Below are positions 26,024 through 34,899 of a stretch of DNA of 64,000 nt, piece by piece. Source of the DNA: Myxococcales bacterium (GTDB lineage: Bacteria; Myxococcota_A; Polyangia; Polyangiales; Polyangiaceae); the NCBI GenBank assembly GCA_016191785.1, contig JACPVJ010000121.1, positions 44,817 to 108,816 on the forward strand. Direction: 5' to 3'. The notes under the pieces were generated by a model. The model searched no databases, was not told where the DNA came from, and saw only the letters and a list, made by a program, of their open reading frames with translations. Every line of letters begins with the position of its first letter. Position 1 is the first letter of the stretch. The position numbers were made by a program, and so were the translations under genes.

Positions 26024-26977
26024 ATGTCGCGACCCCTCCAAGCTGGTTCCGTCCTGTTGCTTCCGCTCCTTGCGCTCGCGTGCGAGCAGCCGCCGCCCGA
26101 GCCCGAGCCGAGCAAGCCGGCACCGACGGTCGCGGCGCCTCCGAAGCCGGTGGCCAGCGTCACGGCGGTGCCCACCGTCGAGAGGCCCGCGCCGCCGCCC
26201 GAGCCCAAGGGCCTGCCCGCTCCCGAAGACGTCGCGGCGCCGCCCAAAGACGCGAAGAAGACCGCCAGCGGTCTGATCACCAAGGTGCTGACCAAGGGCA
26301 CTGGCAAGGACAAGCCCAAGCTCGAAGACCGCGTGAAGGTCCACTACACGGGCTGGACCAAAGACGGGAAGATGTTCGACAGCTCCATCGCGCGCAACGA
26401 GCCAGCCTCGTTCGGCGTGAGCGGGGTGATCAAGGGCTGGACCGAGGCCCTCCAGCTGATGGTCGCCGGAGAGAAGCGGCGTCTCTGGATCCCCGCCGAC
26501 CTCGCCTACGGGGAGAAGGCCGGCGGAGGCGCGCCCGCCGGGCAGCTGACCTTCGACGTCGAGCTGCTCGAGATCCTCGCGGCACCCAAGCCGTGGCCGG
26601 TGCCCGCAGACGTGAAGGCGGCGCCCAAGGACGCGAAGAAGACCGCGAGCGGGCTGGCCTACAAGTTGGTCCAGAAGGGCAAGGGGACCCAGAAGCCCGC
26701 GGCCACCGATCGCGTGACCGTGCACTACACGGGCTGGACCCCCGACGGGAAAGAGTTCGACAGCTCGGTCAAGCGCGGCGAGCCGACGACCTTCCCGCTC
26801 AATGGGGTGATCAAGGGCTGGACCGAGGGCGTTCAGCTGATGGTCGAGGGAGATCGGATGCGCTTCTGGATCCCGGCGGAGCTCGCCTACGGCGAGAAGC
26901 CCACGCGCCCCGGCGCCCCCGCGGGCCCGCTGGTGTTCGACGTCGAGCTGCTCTCCGTCGCGGGGAAGTCGAAGTGA
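26024..26977 (+). CDS. Tandem FKBP-type peptidyl-prolyl isomerase lipoprotein
   Basis: 317 residues from ATG 26024. Signal peptide MSRPLQAGSVLLLPLLALAC (lipobox ALAC), a Pro/Ala/Glu linker, then two consecutive FKBP domains. Each has KTASGL..K...KG, DRV.VHYTGWT.DGK.FDSS, a VIKGWTE..QLM central helix, R.WIPA.LAYGEK and a closing FDVELL strand. The halves are very similar to each other, pointing to internal duplication. Active-site aromatic/Asp positions (HYTGW, FDSS, WIP, AYG) are kept in both. Likely a periplasmic or surface folding catalyst. Confidence 0.92.
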   Translation: MSRPLQAGSVLLLPLLALACEQPPPEPEPSKPAPTVAAPPKPVASVTAVPTVERPAPPPEPKGLPAPEDVAAPPKDAKKTASGLITKVLTKGTGKDKPKLEDRVKVHYTGWTKDGKMFDSSIARNEPASFGVSGVIKGWTEALQLMVAGEKRRLWIPADLAYGEKAGGGAPAGQLTFDVELLEILAAPKPWPVPADVKAAPKDAKKTASGLAYKLVQKGKGTQKPAATDRVTVHYTGWTPDGKEFDSSVKRGEPTTFPLNGVIKGWTEGVQLMVEGDRMRFWIPAELAYGEKPTRPGAPAGPLVFDVELLSVAGKSK

Positions 26978-28524
26978 GAGACCTCGCGAGCTACCTGGGT
27001 GGCGCCTGGGTCTCGGGAGCGGGTAGCGTCGCCGAGCTGGTGAACCCCGCGACCGAAGAGGTGCTGGCTCGCACCTCGAGCGCGGGGCTCGACCTCGGCC
27101 AGGCCGTGGCGTACGCACGTGAAACCGGCGGGCCGGCGCTTCGCGCGCTCACCTTCCGCGAGCGCGGCGAGCTGCTCGAGAAGATGAGCCGCGCGATCTT
27201 CGCCGAGCGCGACGCGCTGATCGAGATCGCCATCGCCAACGGCGGCAACACACGGTCCGACGCCAAGTTCGACCTCGACGGCGCCACGGCGACGCTGATG
27301 TCGTACGCGACGCTGGGCAAGAAGCTCGGCGACCGCCGGCTCTTGGTCGACGGCGAGCCGGCAGATCTGGCCGGCTCGCGCCTCCAGGGCTGGCACCTGC
27401 TCTCGCCCCGGCACGGCGTAGCGGTGCACATCGGTGCCTTCAACTTCCCCGCCTGGGGGTGGGCCGAGAAAGCCGCGTGCGCGCTCCTGGCCGGCATGCC
27501 GGTGCTCACCAAGCCAGCCACCGCCACGGCGCTCCTGGCCCATCGCACCGCCGAGATCTGCGTGAACGCGGAGATCTTGCCGCCGGGTGCGTTCAGCTTG
27601 CTCTGCGGCTCGGCGGGCGATCTGCTCGAGCACCTGTGCTGGAAGGACGTCGTCGCCTTCACCGGCGGCAGCTCCACCGGGCTCTCGATCCGCAAGACCG
27701 AGCGTCTGCTGGCGCAGGGCGTGCGGGTGAACGTCGAGGCCGACAGCCTCAACTCGGCCCTGCTCTTGCCCGACGCCGAAGACGCGTCGGTGCAGGCTTT
27801 CGTGCGCGACGTGGCGCGGGACATGACCCAGAAGACCGGACAGAAGTGCACCGCGATTCGCCGGGTGGTGGTGCCCAAGAGCTCCCTCGACCGCGTGCGC
27901 GACGCGCTGTGCGAGCAGCTCGCAACCATCAAGATCGGCAATCCGGCGCTCGACGAGGTGCGCATGGGGCCGGTCGCCACGGCGTCGCAGAAGCGCGACG
28001 TGCTCGCCGGGCTCGACGAGCTGCGCGCCCAGACCAAGGTCGCCTTCGGGAGCTCGGCGTCCCCGGCGCCGATCGGCGTCGCGGCTGGAAAGGGCTACTT
28101 CGTGCCGATTGCGCTGCTCGAAGCCGACGACGCGCTCGCCGCGACGGCGGTCCACGAGCACGAGGTGTTCGGTCCCGTCGCCACGCTCTTGCCCTACGAC
28201 GGCTCGCCCGGGCAGGCCCTCGAGATCGTGCGCGCCGGGCAAGGCGGGCTGGTCGCGTCGGTCTACGGCGACGACCGCCACGCCCTGGCCGAGGTGGTGC
28301 AGGGCGCCGCGGCGTGGCACGGCCGGCTCGTGGTCGTCGACGCGAAGGTTGCGGACAAGAGCATCGCGCCGGGGACCGTCCTTCCCGATCTGATCCACGG
28401 CGGTCCGGGGCGTGCCGGCGGCGGTGAAGAGCTGGGCGGGCTCCGCGGCATGGCGCTCTATCAGCAGCGCACCGCGGTGCAGGGGAACGGGCCGCTGGTC
28501 GCCAAGATCGTCGGCGCCACCTGA
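26974..28524 (+). CDS. BoxD/PaaZ-type aldehyde dehydrogenase
   Basis: 516 residues from GTG 26974 (GTGA overlap with the FKBP gene). ALDH fold with LTKPATA (Lys180), NVEADSLN (general base Glu255) and GQKCTAIRR (nucleophile Cys292). This is the PaaZ-type subfamily signature. PaaZ itself is about 680 residues with a C-terminal hydratase; this protein stops after the ALDH part. That length matches BoxD, 3,4-dehydroadipyl-CoA semialdehyde dehydrogenase of the benzoyl-CoA epoxidation route (about 515). boxA/B/C are not in the window, so the exact substrate is inferred. Confidence 0.85.
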   Translation: MRDLASYLGGAWVSGAGSVAELVNPATEEVLARTSSAGLDLGQAVAYARETGGPALRALTFRERGELLEKMSRAIFAERDALIEIAIANGGNTRSDAKFDLDGATATLMSYATLGKKLGDRRLLVDGEPADLAGSRLQGWHLLSPRHGVAVHIGAFNFPAWGWAEKAACALLAGMPVLTKPATATALLAHRTAEICVNAEILPPGAFSLLCGSAGDLLEHLCWKDVVAFTGGSSTGLSIRKTERLLAQGVRVNVEADSLNSALLLPDAEDASVQAFVRDVARDMTQKTGQKCTAIRRVVVPKSSLDRVRDALCEQLATIKIGNPALDEVRMGPVATASQKRDVLAGLDELRAQTKVAFGSSASPAPIGVAAGKGYFVPIALLEADDALAATAVHEHEVFGPVATLLPYDGSPGQALEIVRAGQGGLVASVYGDDRHALAEVVQGAAAWHGRLVVVDAKVADKSIAPGTVLPDLIHGGPGRAGGGEELGGLRGMALYQQRTAVQGNGPLVAKIVGAT

Positions 28525-28541
28525 GCTATGCTCCTTCGCCC

Positions 28542-29705
28542 ATGCGCGAGCCTCTTCGGGTCACGGCGTGCTTCACGCTCCTCGCGCTGATTGCCTGGGC
28601 GTGCAGCAGCGATCACGAGGCGCTGAAGAAGAAGGACCCGCCCGCCACCGGCGGCGCCGCGGGGGCCGACGCTTCCGCCGACGCCGAGCCGGACGCCGAG
28701 GTCGACGCCGAGCCCGACGTGTTCGTCGAGCCGACGGGCTCGGTGAAGCTCACCCTCTTGCACGCGGTGGTGGACTCTCCGCGTATCGCCTACTGCTTCG
28801 CGAAGGTGGTGGACGGCCTGCCGGGGTCACCCCTCGGCGACCCGCTGCCCGCGGGCGGACTCGCGTGGGGCGGCTCGGTCACGGTCACGGCGCTCTCGGG
28901 CGTCGACTTTGCAAAGGACGACCTCTTGCCGGTGGTGGTGGCCGGAGACTTCTCGCTCCTCGCGGAGAAGAGCTGCGCCGAAGCCGTCGCGCTCGCCCAG
29001 GCTCTGGCGACGACCGACGCGGGCGTGGCCGGTGACGCGGACGCGCAGGCCGGCGACGCCGCCCTCGATGGTGACGGTGGCGAAGGCGGACCCGTCGAGC
29101 TGCCTCCTCCCCCGAAGCTCCGGGCCGCCGAGCTTCCGGTGATCCCCGCGGGCACGCTGTCGATCGGGTACAGCCTGCTCTTCGCCGCCGCGGGCTGCCT
29201 CGGCGGGCCGGCGTTCAGCGACCCGCTCGAGACCTGGGTGTGCGGCCCCGGCTACACGCCCGCGTCGCCCACGCTCGCGCCGGTGCTCTTGCCGCTCTCG
29301 CGCGTGACCCAGCCTGGGGCGATGGGGCTGCAGCTGGTGAACGCGGCTCGCGCTGCCGATCCCATCGACCTCGCGTCGAGCTATCCCAAGGGCAGCTCGG
29401 TGCCGAAGATCTGGGTCGCGGAGGACGTGGCGTTCGGCGCCGTCGCGCCGCGACCGCCGCTGCTCGCCTACTCCTCGACCGCCTTCGGCGCGCCCATTTC
29501 GGCGTCGCTGCTCGAGGTGAGCAGTCAGGGCTCGACCGTGCCGATCTACGTCAGCAGCTGGAAAGACGCCCTCGATCTCGGGGGCCTGGCCAGCGTCAAA
29601 GACGGCAAGACCTACGCGCTGGTGCTGGTGGGCCCGCGCCCGAACAACCCGGCGGGCAAGTGGTGGAACGGCCCGCGGTTGGTCGCGCTGCCGGCCGACC
29701 CGTGA
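28542..29705 (+). CDS. Large lipoprotein with Asp/Ala-rich linker, function unknown
   Basis: 387 residues. Signal peptide MREPLRVTACFTLLALIAWAC (lipobox AWAC), then Lys-rich and Asp/Ala/Glu-repeat spacers (ADASADAEPDAEVDAEPD). The mature domain begins VKLTLLHAVVDSPRIAYCFA, somewhat like DUF4397 beta-domains. A second acidic Gly/Asp linker (DAGVAGDADAQAGDAALDGDGG) splits it from a C-terminal beta-rich part. Probably displayed on the cell surface. Convergent with the next gene, 11 bp apart. Confidence 0.75.
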   Translation: MREPLRVTACFTLLALIAWACSSDHEALKKKDPPATGGAAGADASADAEPDAEVDAEPDVFVEPTGSVKLTLLHAVVDSPRIAYCFAKVVDGLPGSPLGDPLPAGGLAWGGSVTVTALSGVDFAKDDLLPVVVAGDFSLLAEKSCAEAVALAQALATTDAGVAGDADAQAGDAALDGDGGEGGPVELPPPPKLRAAELPVIPAGTLSIGYSLLFAAAGCLGGPAFSDPLETWVCGPGYTPASPTLAPVLLPLSRVTQPGAMGLQLVNAARAADPIDLASSYPKGSSVPKIWVAEDVAFGAVAPRPPLLAYSSTAFGAPISASLLEVSSQGSTVPIYVSSWKDALDLGGLASVKDGKTYALVLVGPRPNNPAGKWWNGPRLVALPADP

Positions 29706-29716
29706 CGGTTGCCGGG

Positions 29717-30571
29717 TCAGTGATGGACCATCAACTCGGCCAGCTTGCTCTTGGCGTCGTTGATGTGCGAGCTACTCGGGAAGCGCCGCACGAACGAGCG
29801 CAGCGTGTTCTTCGCGTCGTTCCACGCCTGGATGTCGATTTGGCAGTTGGCGAGGAGCAGCGTGGCCTCGTCCATCACCTCTTTGTCCACCGAGGCCTCC
29901 GAGATCTGCATCAAGATCGGGATGGCTTCGCGCTGGCGCGAGAGCGCGCGAAGTGCCTGGGCGAGCTGGAGCTTTGCCTGCGGGCTGTGAGCCGCGTCGG
30001 GCTTGTGCGCGAGCGACTCCTTGAGTGACTGCGTCGCCTCGTGCCAGCGCCCGGTGCGCACGTGGTCCAGGCCCGTCTGATAAGCGATCAGCGAGAGCTC
30101 GTTCTTGGCCCGTTCGACCGCGGCCTCGAAGACCGCCCGCTCGGTGTGAGTCAGCGGCAGCTTCGAGACCTCGTCGAAGCGCTCGACGACCTCGCGGCGC
30201 TTGTTGTTGACGATCAGGTCGTAGAACTCGGTCGCCGCGCGGCTGCTCTTGAGGGTGGTCTCTTCCCGCGCCTGCGTCGCCTGGAGCTCCTTCTCGAGCT
30301 GCTCGATTCGTTCGCGCGAGCCCTTGGTCTCGGCTCGGATGGCGTCGAGGCGTGCGTCCCACGCCAGCTTCAGCCCCAGAAAGAGCACGATCACGGTGAC
30401 GACGTAGGCGGTCGAGCTGTTCACCCAGATGCGTCGCTCGAAGCCTTGCTGGCGCTTGGCGATGCTCTTGAGGTCGGCAGCCAGCGCGTTGACCAGGTTG
30501 TTGGTCTTGATGGTGAGCGAGCGGCTCTCCACGATCTCGCGCTTGACCTCTTCCAGCTCGTACTCGTCCAT
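29717..30571 (-). CDS. Membrane-anchored coiled-coil/TPR-like protein
   Basis: 284 residues from ATG 30571. Order: acidic N-terminal helix (MDEYELEEVKREIVESRSL), one transmembrane helix (STAYVVTVIVLFLGLKLAW, about 53-71), a coiled coil (AIRAETKGSRERIEQLEKELQATQ), then TPR-like helices (GLDHVRTGRWHEATQSLKESLAHKPDA; AKLQLAQALRALSRQREAI; WNDAKNTLRSFVRRFP). The TPR part resembles tol-pal-system/YbgF-type repeats (SSSHINDAKSKLAEL). Orientation suggests a periplasmic TPR domain. Compare the smaller gene at 57654-58139. Confidence 0.75.
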   Translation of the reverse strand: MDEYELEEVKREIVESRSLTIKTNNLVNALAADLKSIAKRQQGFERRIWVNSSTAYVVTVIVLFLGLKLAWDARLDAIRAETKGSRERIEQLEKELQATQAREETTLKSSRAATEFYDLIVNNKRREVVERFDEVSKLPLTHTERAVFEAAVERAKNELSLIAYQTGLDHVRTGRWHEATQSLKESLAHKPDAAHSPQAKLQLAQALRALSRQREAIPILMQISEASVDKEVMDEATLLLANCQIDIQAWNDAKNTLRSFVRRFPSSSHINDAKSKLAELMVHH

Positions 30572-30789
30572 CCGGCCCGGCCCCGGAGTATCGCCGAATG
30601 CCGGCCCGAGCAAGCCCGTCTCGGCAGACTGCGGCACGTGCCGCCGCCGGAGAGAGCGCAAAAAACCGCGGCAAACGCCGGCCCCCTGCGCTTGCCCTTG
30701 AACGAGGCCGAAGACCCCGCTAGAGCCCTGCCCCCGCGCCCTGCGTGGGCAGTTCGACTCACTCGATTCACGAGTGTCCCGGGAGCAGC

Positions 30790-31356
30790 ATGGATACCAG
30801 CGACATCCGCAAAGGCCTGAAGTTGATGATGGACGGGCAGCCCTACATCGTCGTGGATTTCCAGTTCGTGAAGCCGGGGAAGGGTCAGGCGTTCACGCGG
30901 ACCAAGATGAAGAACATGCTCACCGGGAGCACCATCGAGAAGAACATCCGGTCGAGCGAGAAGCTCGAGCCCGCTGACGTGGAAGATCGCAGCGTGCAGT
31001 TCATCTACCCCGACGGCGACATGTACTACTTCATGAACTCCAACAGCGGAGAGCAGATCGCCGTTCACAAGGACGCGGTGGGCGACGCCAAGGACTTCTT
31101 GATCGACGGCATCGAGGTCCAGGTCACGATCTACAAGGGGAACCCGGTCAGCATCTCGCTGCCGCCGCACATCGTGGTGCAGGTGGTCGAGACCGAGCCG
31201 GGCGCGAAGGGGGACACGGCCACCAACGTGAGCAAGCCGGCCAAGATCTCGACCGGCGCCACCGTGCCCGTTCCGCTGTTCATCGCCGAAGGCGAGTGGA
31301 TCAAGGTGGACACCCGCAACGCGTCGTACCTCGAGCGCGCCAAAGCGCCGTCCTGA
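30790..31356 (+). CDS. efp: Translation elongation factor P
   Basis: 188 residues, the usual EF-P length, from ATG 30790. Domains: KOW-like N-domain with the modification loop FVKPGKGQAF (Lys-type loop as in E. coli), then two OB domains (MYYFMNSNSGEQIAV; GNPVSISLPPHIVVQVVETEPGAKGDTATNVSKPAKISTGATVPVPLFI). It relieves ribosome stalling at polyproline, which matters here because several proteins in the window are Pro-rich. epmA/epmB are not nearby. A divergent 218-bp region separates it from the TPR gene. Confidence 0.97.
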   Translation: MDTSDIRKGLKLMMDGQPYIVVDFQFVKPGKGQAFTRTKMKNMLTGSTIEKNIRSSEKLEPADVEDRSVQFIYPDGDMYYFMNSNSGEQIAVHKDAVGDAKDFLIDGIEVQVTIYKGNPVSISLPPHIVVQVVETEPGAKGDTATNVSKPAKISTGATVPVPLFIAEGEWIKVDTRNASYLERAKAPS

Positions 31357-31362
31357 GCGAAG

Positions 31363-33165
31363 TCAGCGCCGGAACAGCCGCACGCGCGATCCGGTCACGC
31401 ACGCCACGGCCTTCGCGCCGTCCGAGACCGCACACTCGGCGAGCGCAAGGCCCTCGGCGGCGCGCCAGAGCTCTGCTTTGTCGCCGCCGTCGACCCACGG
31501 CCCGGACCCGGTGGGAAGCACCAGCAGCCGACCGTCGGGCGAGCGCGGGCTGCCCAGCACCCGAGGTCTCAGCACCGCCTCGCCGCGCGTGATGCGCGGA
31601 CCGAGGGGCTCGCCGGCGACCATCAGTGACGGTCGACCGTCCTTCGCGCCCAGGGCGACGATCGACGCGGGCGCCGCCTTGGCCCCGGCGCACGCCCCGG
31701 GGCGCGGGGACAAGAGCCCCGATGGGGGCTCGGGTGGGTCGACGCCGAGCAGCACGTCCGAGCGGTCGCAAGAGAAGATCACCGTCGCGTCGAGGGCGAG
31801 GGGCCACGCGGCGACCCCCGAGTCGACGTCGAGCGGCTCGACGCTGCCCGTGTCGGTGACACGCACGAGGCCGGACTTGCTCTGTACCAAGAGCCCGCCG
31901 GAGGGCTCGAAGGAGAGCGGGCTCATGCGCGGGGCCGTGCCGCGTGGCGCGACCTCGACCGCGAGCGAGACGTCCTTCGGCTCGACCACCGTCACCGCGG
32001 CGAGGACGCTCTTTTGCAGCTCGGCGCGTCGTTTCTCCGGCGCGTGACCGAAGTACCAGCCGTCGCGCTCGAGCGCGGCCATGGCGCGCGTGGGCTCGCC
32101 CGCGGCGAGGGCCGACTGAACTTCGGCGACCAGCAGTCGCTCGACGACCGCCGCCAGCGGTGCGCAGCGCAGCATGCTGCCGTCCGCCTCCCAGAGGCGC
32201 GCGGCCCCCCCTTCGGCGCACAGCGTCCCCATCAACCGTCGCACCTGGGCCACGCCCCGGGTGACCTCGGCCGCGCTCTGCTTGCGCTTCGAGCGGCCCA
32301 GCTCCGCCGCCGCCAGGGCGCCCAACGACTGCGCCGGCTCGGTCGCGTCGCGCGAGAGGCCCGCCGGACGATCGAGCCAGACGACCTGGGCGCTGGCGCT
32401 TCGATCCTCCTTGTCCGTCGGGCAAGGGCCCCCCGCGGGTGCTGGCCCGCGGCAGATGGGCTTCTCGGTCACCACCAGGCGCACGTCGTCGCGACCATCG
32501 CCGTCGCGATCGACCGAGTCCACGTCCACCCCGAAGGGCTCGCCGGCGGCTGGAGCCGCGACGCGCCAGGTGCCGAGCACGGGCCGGTCCGAGCGCGGCG
32601 CGACGACCGAGATGCTCCGCGCCGGCGCGCGCGCCAAGAGGGTCGTGGTGCACCGGGCCGTCACGTCCACGGTGACGCTCTTCGGGCCGGTCTGGAGCAC
32701 GGTCGCGGCGTGGCTGCAGCTCGGGCCGGTGGGCACGAAGCCCGGCAGCTCGAGGAGCTTCTTCGGGGCCCCCTGGGCTGGATAGAGCCACAGCTCGCCC
32801 GGCGGCGAGGGCGCCGAGGCCTGGGCCGGAAGCGTCCAGGCGACCGCCTCGCGCTGCCCGTCGCCGTCGAAATCGGCGGCCAGCGCCTGCTCGAACACGC
32901 GCTCGGCGGGCGCCGAGAGCGGGCGCCCATCGAACGACCATCGGGTCGCGCGGGGGGGCGCCGGCACCGCTCGTTGCACCACGAACTTCGCGGGCGCTCG
33001 GGCGTCGGGCTCGCCGTCGGTCGTGCTCGCCACGGGCGCGGCGCTGGCGACGCCGCTGCCGACGGAAAACGGGGTGTAGGGTTTGTCTTTGCCGCAGCCG
33101 TCGCAGCCCACCAGCGCGCCGACCCACGGCACCGCCCAGAGCCAGCGCGACGGGTGAGGGGTCAT
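31363..33165 (-). CDS. Large lipoprotein with FG-GAP/VCBS-like segments
   Basis: 600 residues. Signal peptide ends VGALVGC (lipobox), followed by DGCGKDK and a Ser/Ala/Gly linker. Two calcium-site-like acidic segments occur: LAADFDGDGQREAVAW and VDSVDRDGDGRDDVRL, as in FG-GAP/VCBS repeats. The C-terminal half looks like a WD/propeller-type beta structure (SFEPSGGLLVQSKSGLVRVTD; SPDGRLLVLPTG; CAVSDGAKAVACVTG). Surface location is likely. Its ATG overlaps the stop of the enoyl-CoA hydratase gene (ATGA), which places it last in that operon. Confidence 0.75.
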   Translation of the reverse strand: MTPHPSRWLWAVPWVGALVGCDGCGKDKPYTPFSVGSGVASAAPVASTTDGEPDARAPAKFVVQRAVPAPPRATRWSFDGRPLSAPAERVFEQALAADFDGDGQREAVAWTLPAQASAPSPPGELWLYPAQGAPKKLLELPGFVPTGPSCSHAATVLQTGPKSVTVDVTARCTTTLLARAPARSISVVAPRSDRPVLGTWRVAAPAAGEPFGVDVDSVDRDGDGRDDVRLVVTEKPICRGPAPAGGPCPTDKEDRSASAQVVWLDRPAGLSRDATEPAQSLGALAAAELGRSKRKQSAAEVTRGVAQVRRLMGTLCAEGGAARLWEADGSMLRCAPLAAVVERLLVAEVQSALAAGEPTRAMAALERDGWYFGHAPEKRRAELQKSVLAAVTVVEPKDVSLAVEVAPRGTAPRMSPLSFEPSGGLLVQSKSGLVRVTDTGSVEPLDVDSGVAAWPLALDATVIFSCDRSDVLLGVDPPEPPSGLLSPRPGACAGAKAAPASIVALGAKDGRPSLMVAGEPLGPRITRGEAVLRPRVLGSPRSPDGRLLVLPTGSGPWVDGGDKAELWRAAEGLALAECAVSDGAKAVACVTGSRVRLFRR

Positions 33166-33950
33166 CGCCCGGTGAACTTTGCCGGGCGCCGCTCGGTGAA
33201 TGCCCGGGTCCCCTCGCGCATGTCTTCCGTGTCGAAGAGCGCCGAGAACGCCGTGGCCTCGAGCTCGTTGGCGAGGGCCAGATCCGCGTCGAACCCCCGC
33301 GCCATCACCCGCTTGCTGTAGGCGATGGCGAGCGGCGCCTTGCTCGCGATCTTCTTCGCGACCTCGCGCACCTTCGAGCCGAGCTCGGCGTGGGGCACGA
33401 CCTCGTTGACCAAGCCGAGCCCGAGGGCGCGGTCGGCGGTGATCGGATCACCGGTGAACACCAGCTCGCGTGCCCGCGCGAGGCCGACCCGGCGCGACAG
33501 GCGTTGCGTCCCGCCGAACCCGGGCATCAGGCCCAGGTTGACCTCGGGTTGGCCGAAGCGGGCCTTGTCCGAGGCATAGATGAAGTCGCAGCACATCGCG
33601 AGCTCGCAGCCGCCACCGAGCGCGAACCCGTTGACGGCGGCTATCACCGGAAACGCCGCGGCCTCGATCACCAATCCCAAGCGGTGTCCGGCGTCGCTGA
33701 ACGCCTTGGCCTGAGCGGCGGACAGGCCCGACATCTCGGCGATGTCGGCGCCAGCCACGAACGCCTTGTCGCCGGCGCCCGTCAGGATTGCGGCGCGCAC
33801 CGGGGGCTCGGACTCGGCCAGGCCGACGAACGCGGCGGTGAGCTCGGCCAGCACCTTCGCGTTCAGCGCGTTCAACTTGTCCGGGCGGTTGATGGTGACG
33901 GTGGCGACCGCTTCTTCGATCGCGACGCTGATGGTCTCGTAGCTGCTCAT
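33162..33950 (-). CDS. Enoyl-CoA hydratase (crotonase family)
   Basis: 262 residues. Crotonase fold: VATVTINRPDKLNALNAKV, oxyanion-hole segments KAFVAGADIAEM and NGFALGGGCELAMCCDFIYAS, and catalytic-type Glu in FGQPEVNLGLMPGFGGTQRLSRRVG. Hydrates short-chain trans-2-enoyl-CoA to (S)-3-hydroxyacyl-CoA. It sits 3 nt behind the 3-hydroxybutyryl-CoA dehydrogenase gene on the same strand, consistent with consecutive steps of crotonyl-CoA to acetoacetyl-CoA conversion. Confidence 0.93.
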   Translation of the reverse strand: MSSYETISVAIEEAVATVTINRPDKLNALNAKVLAELTAAFVGLAESEPPVRAAILTGAGDKAFVAGADIAEMSGLSAAQAKAFSDAGHRLGLVIEAAAFPVIAAVNGFALGGGCELAMCCDFIYASDKARFGQPEVNLGLMPGFGGTQRLSRRVGLARARELVFTGDPITADRALGLGLVNEVVPHAELGSKVREVAKKIASKAPLAIAYSKRVMARGFDADLALANELEATAFSALFDTEDMREGTRAFTERRPAKFTGR

Positions 33951-33953
33951 GGC

Positions 33954-34850
33954 TCACCTCTCGAACGCGCGGCCGACCTTCTGGCCCTTGTCGTCGTACA
34001 CGTAGAACCCACGCCCCACCTTCCGGCCGTACCAGCCGGCGGCGACCAGGTTCCGGAGCAAGGTCGCGGGCCGGTACTTGTCGTCGCCGAATTCGCGGTG
34101 CAGCACCTCGGCGATGAAGAGCAGCGTGTCGAGCCCGATCAGATCTGCCAGCTCGAGCGGCCCCATCGGGTGGTTGAGCCCGAGCCGAGCGCCCTGATCG
34201 ATGTCCTCCGGTGTGCCCAGGCCCTCTTGCAGCGCGAAGCACGCTTCGTTCAAGAACGGGACCAGCATGCGATTGACCACGAAGCCCGGCTGGTCCTTGC
34301 TGGTGATCACGGTCTTGCCCAGCGCTTCGCTCAGCTCCTTGATCACGCCATAGGTCTCGTCGCTGGTCTGCACCCCGCGGACCAGCTCGACCAGCTTCAT
34401 CAGGGCCACCGGGTTCATGAAGTGCATGCCGATCACGCGATCGGGGCGCGACGTCTGGCCCGCCAGGCGCGTGATGCTGATGCTCGAGGTGTTCGAGGCC
34501 AGGATGGCGTCGGGCCGCATCTTCGCGTCGGCGGCCTTGAACAAGGCGACCTTCACGTCCAGGTTCTCGGTGGCCGCTTCGACCACCACGTCGGCGCCGT
34601 CCAACGCTTCGCCCATCGCGTGCGGCGCGATGCGACCGAGCAGGGCCTCGACCTCGTCTGCCTTGGCCTTGCCCTTGTCCACCAGCTTGGCCAGGACCTT
34701 CGCGATCTTGTCCTTGCCCTTCCTGGCGAGATCCACCGAAGCGTCGCTCAGCACCACGGAATAGCCCTTGGTGGCAGCCACCTGCGCGATGCCTCCACCC
34801 ATTTGCCCGGCGCCGATGACGGCGATGGTCTTGATGTCGCTGGACTTCAT
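33954..34850 (-). CDS. 3-hydroxybutyryl-CoA / 3-hydroxyacyl-CoA dehydrogenase
   Basis: 298 residues from ATG 34850, the normal length for the short monofunctional enzyme. N-terminal Rossmann fold IAVIGAGQMGGGIAQVAATKGYSVVLSD, catalytic His in GMHFMNPVALMKLVELVRG, Asn/Ser-containing NTSSISIT, and the C-terminal dimer domain (QPGFVVNRMLVPFLNEACFALQEG; GLNHPMGPLELADLIGLD). NAD(P)-dependent oxidation of 3-hydroxyacyl-CoA. Starts the operon with the hydratase. Divergent from the TPR lipoprotein with only 49 bp between. Confidence 0.95.
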   Translation of the reverse strand: MKSSDIKTIAVIGAGQMGGGIAQVAATKGYSVVLSDASVDLARKGKDKIAKVLAKLVDKGKAKADEVEALLGRIAPHAMGEALDGADVVVEAATENLDVKVALFKAADAKMRPDAILASNTSSISITRLAGQTSRPDRVIGMHFMNPVALMKLVELVRGVQTSDETYGVIKELSEALGKTVITSKDQPGFVVNRMLVPFLNEACFALQEGLGTPEDIDQGARLGLNHPMGPLELADLIGLDTLLFIAEVLHREFGDDKYRPATLLRNLVAAGWYGRKVGRGFYVYDDKGQKVGRAFER

Positions 34851-34899
34851 GCTCGCCCCGCTACCGCTTCGCCCTCGGGCGTGCAAGCCTGGGCGCAGA

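Noticed and set aside
26080..26970. Open frame antisense/alternate-frame to the FKBP gene continuing into the ALDH gene
   Set aside because: The first part is out of frame with the FKBP domains and is Arg-rich shadow; the ALDH itself begins at GTG 26974.
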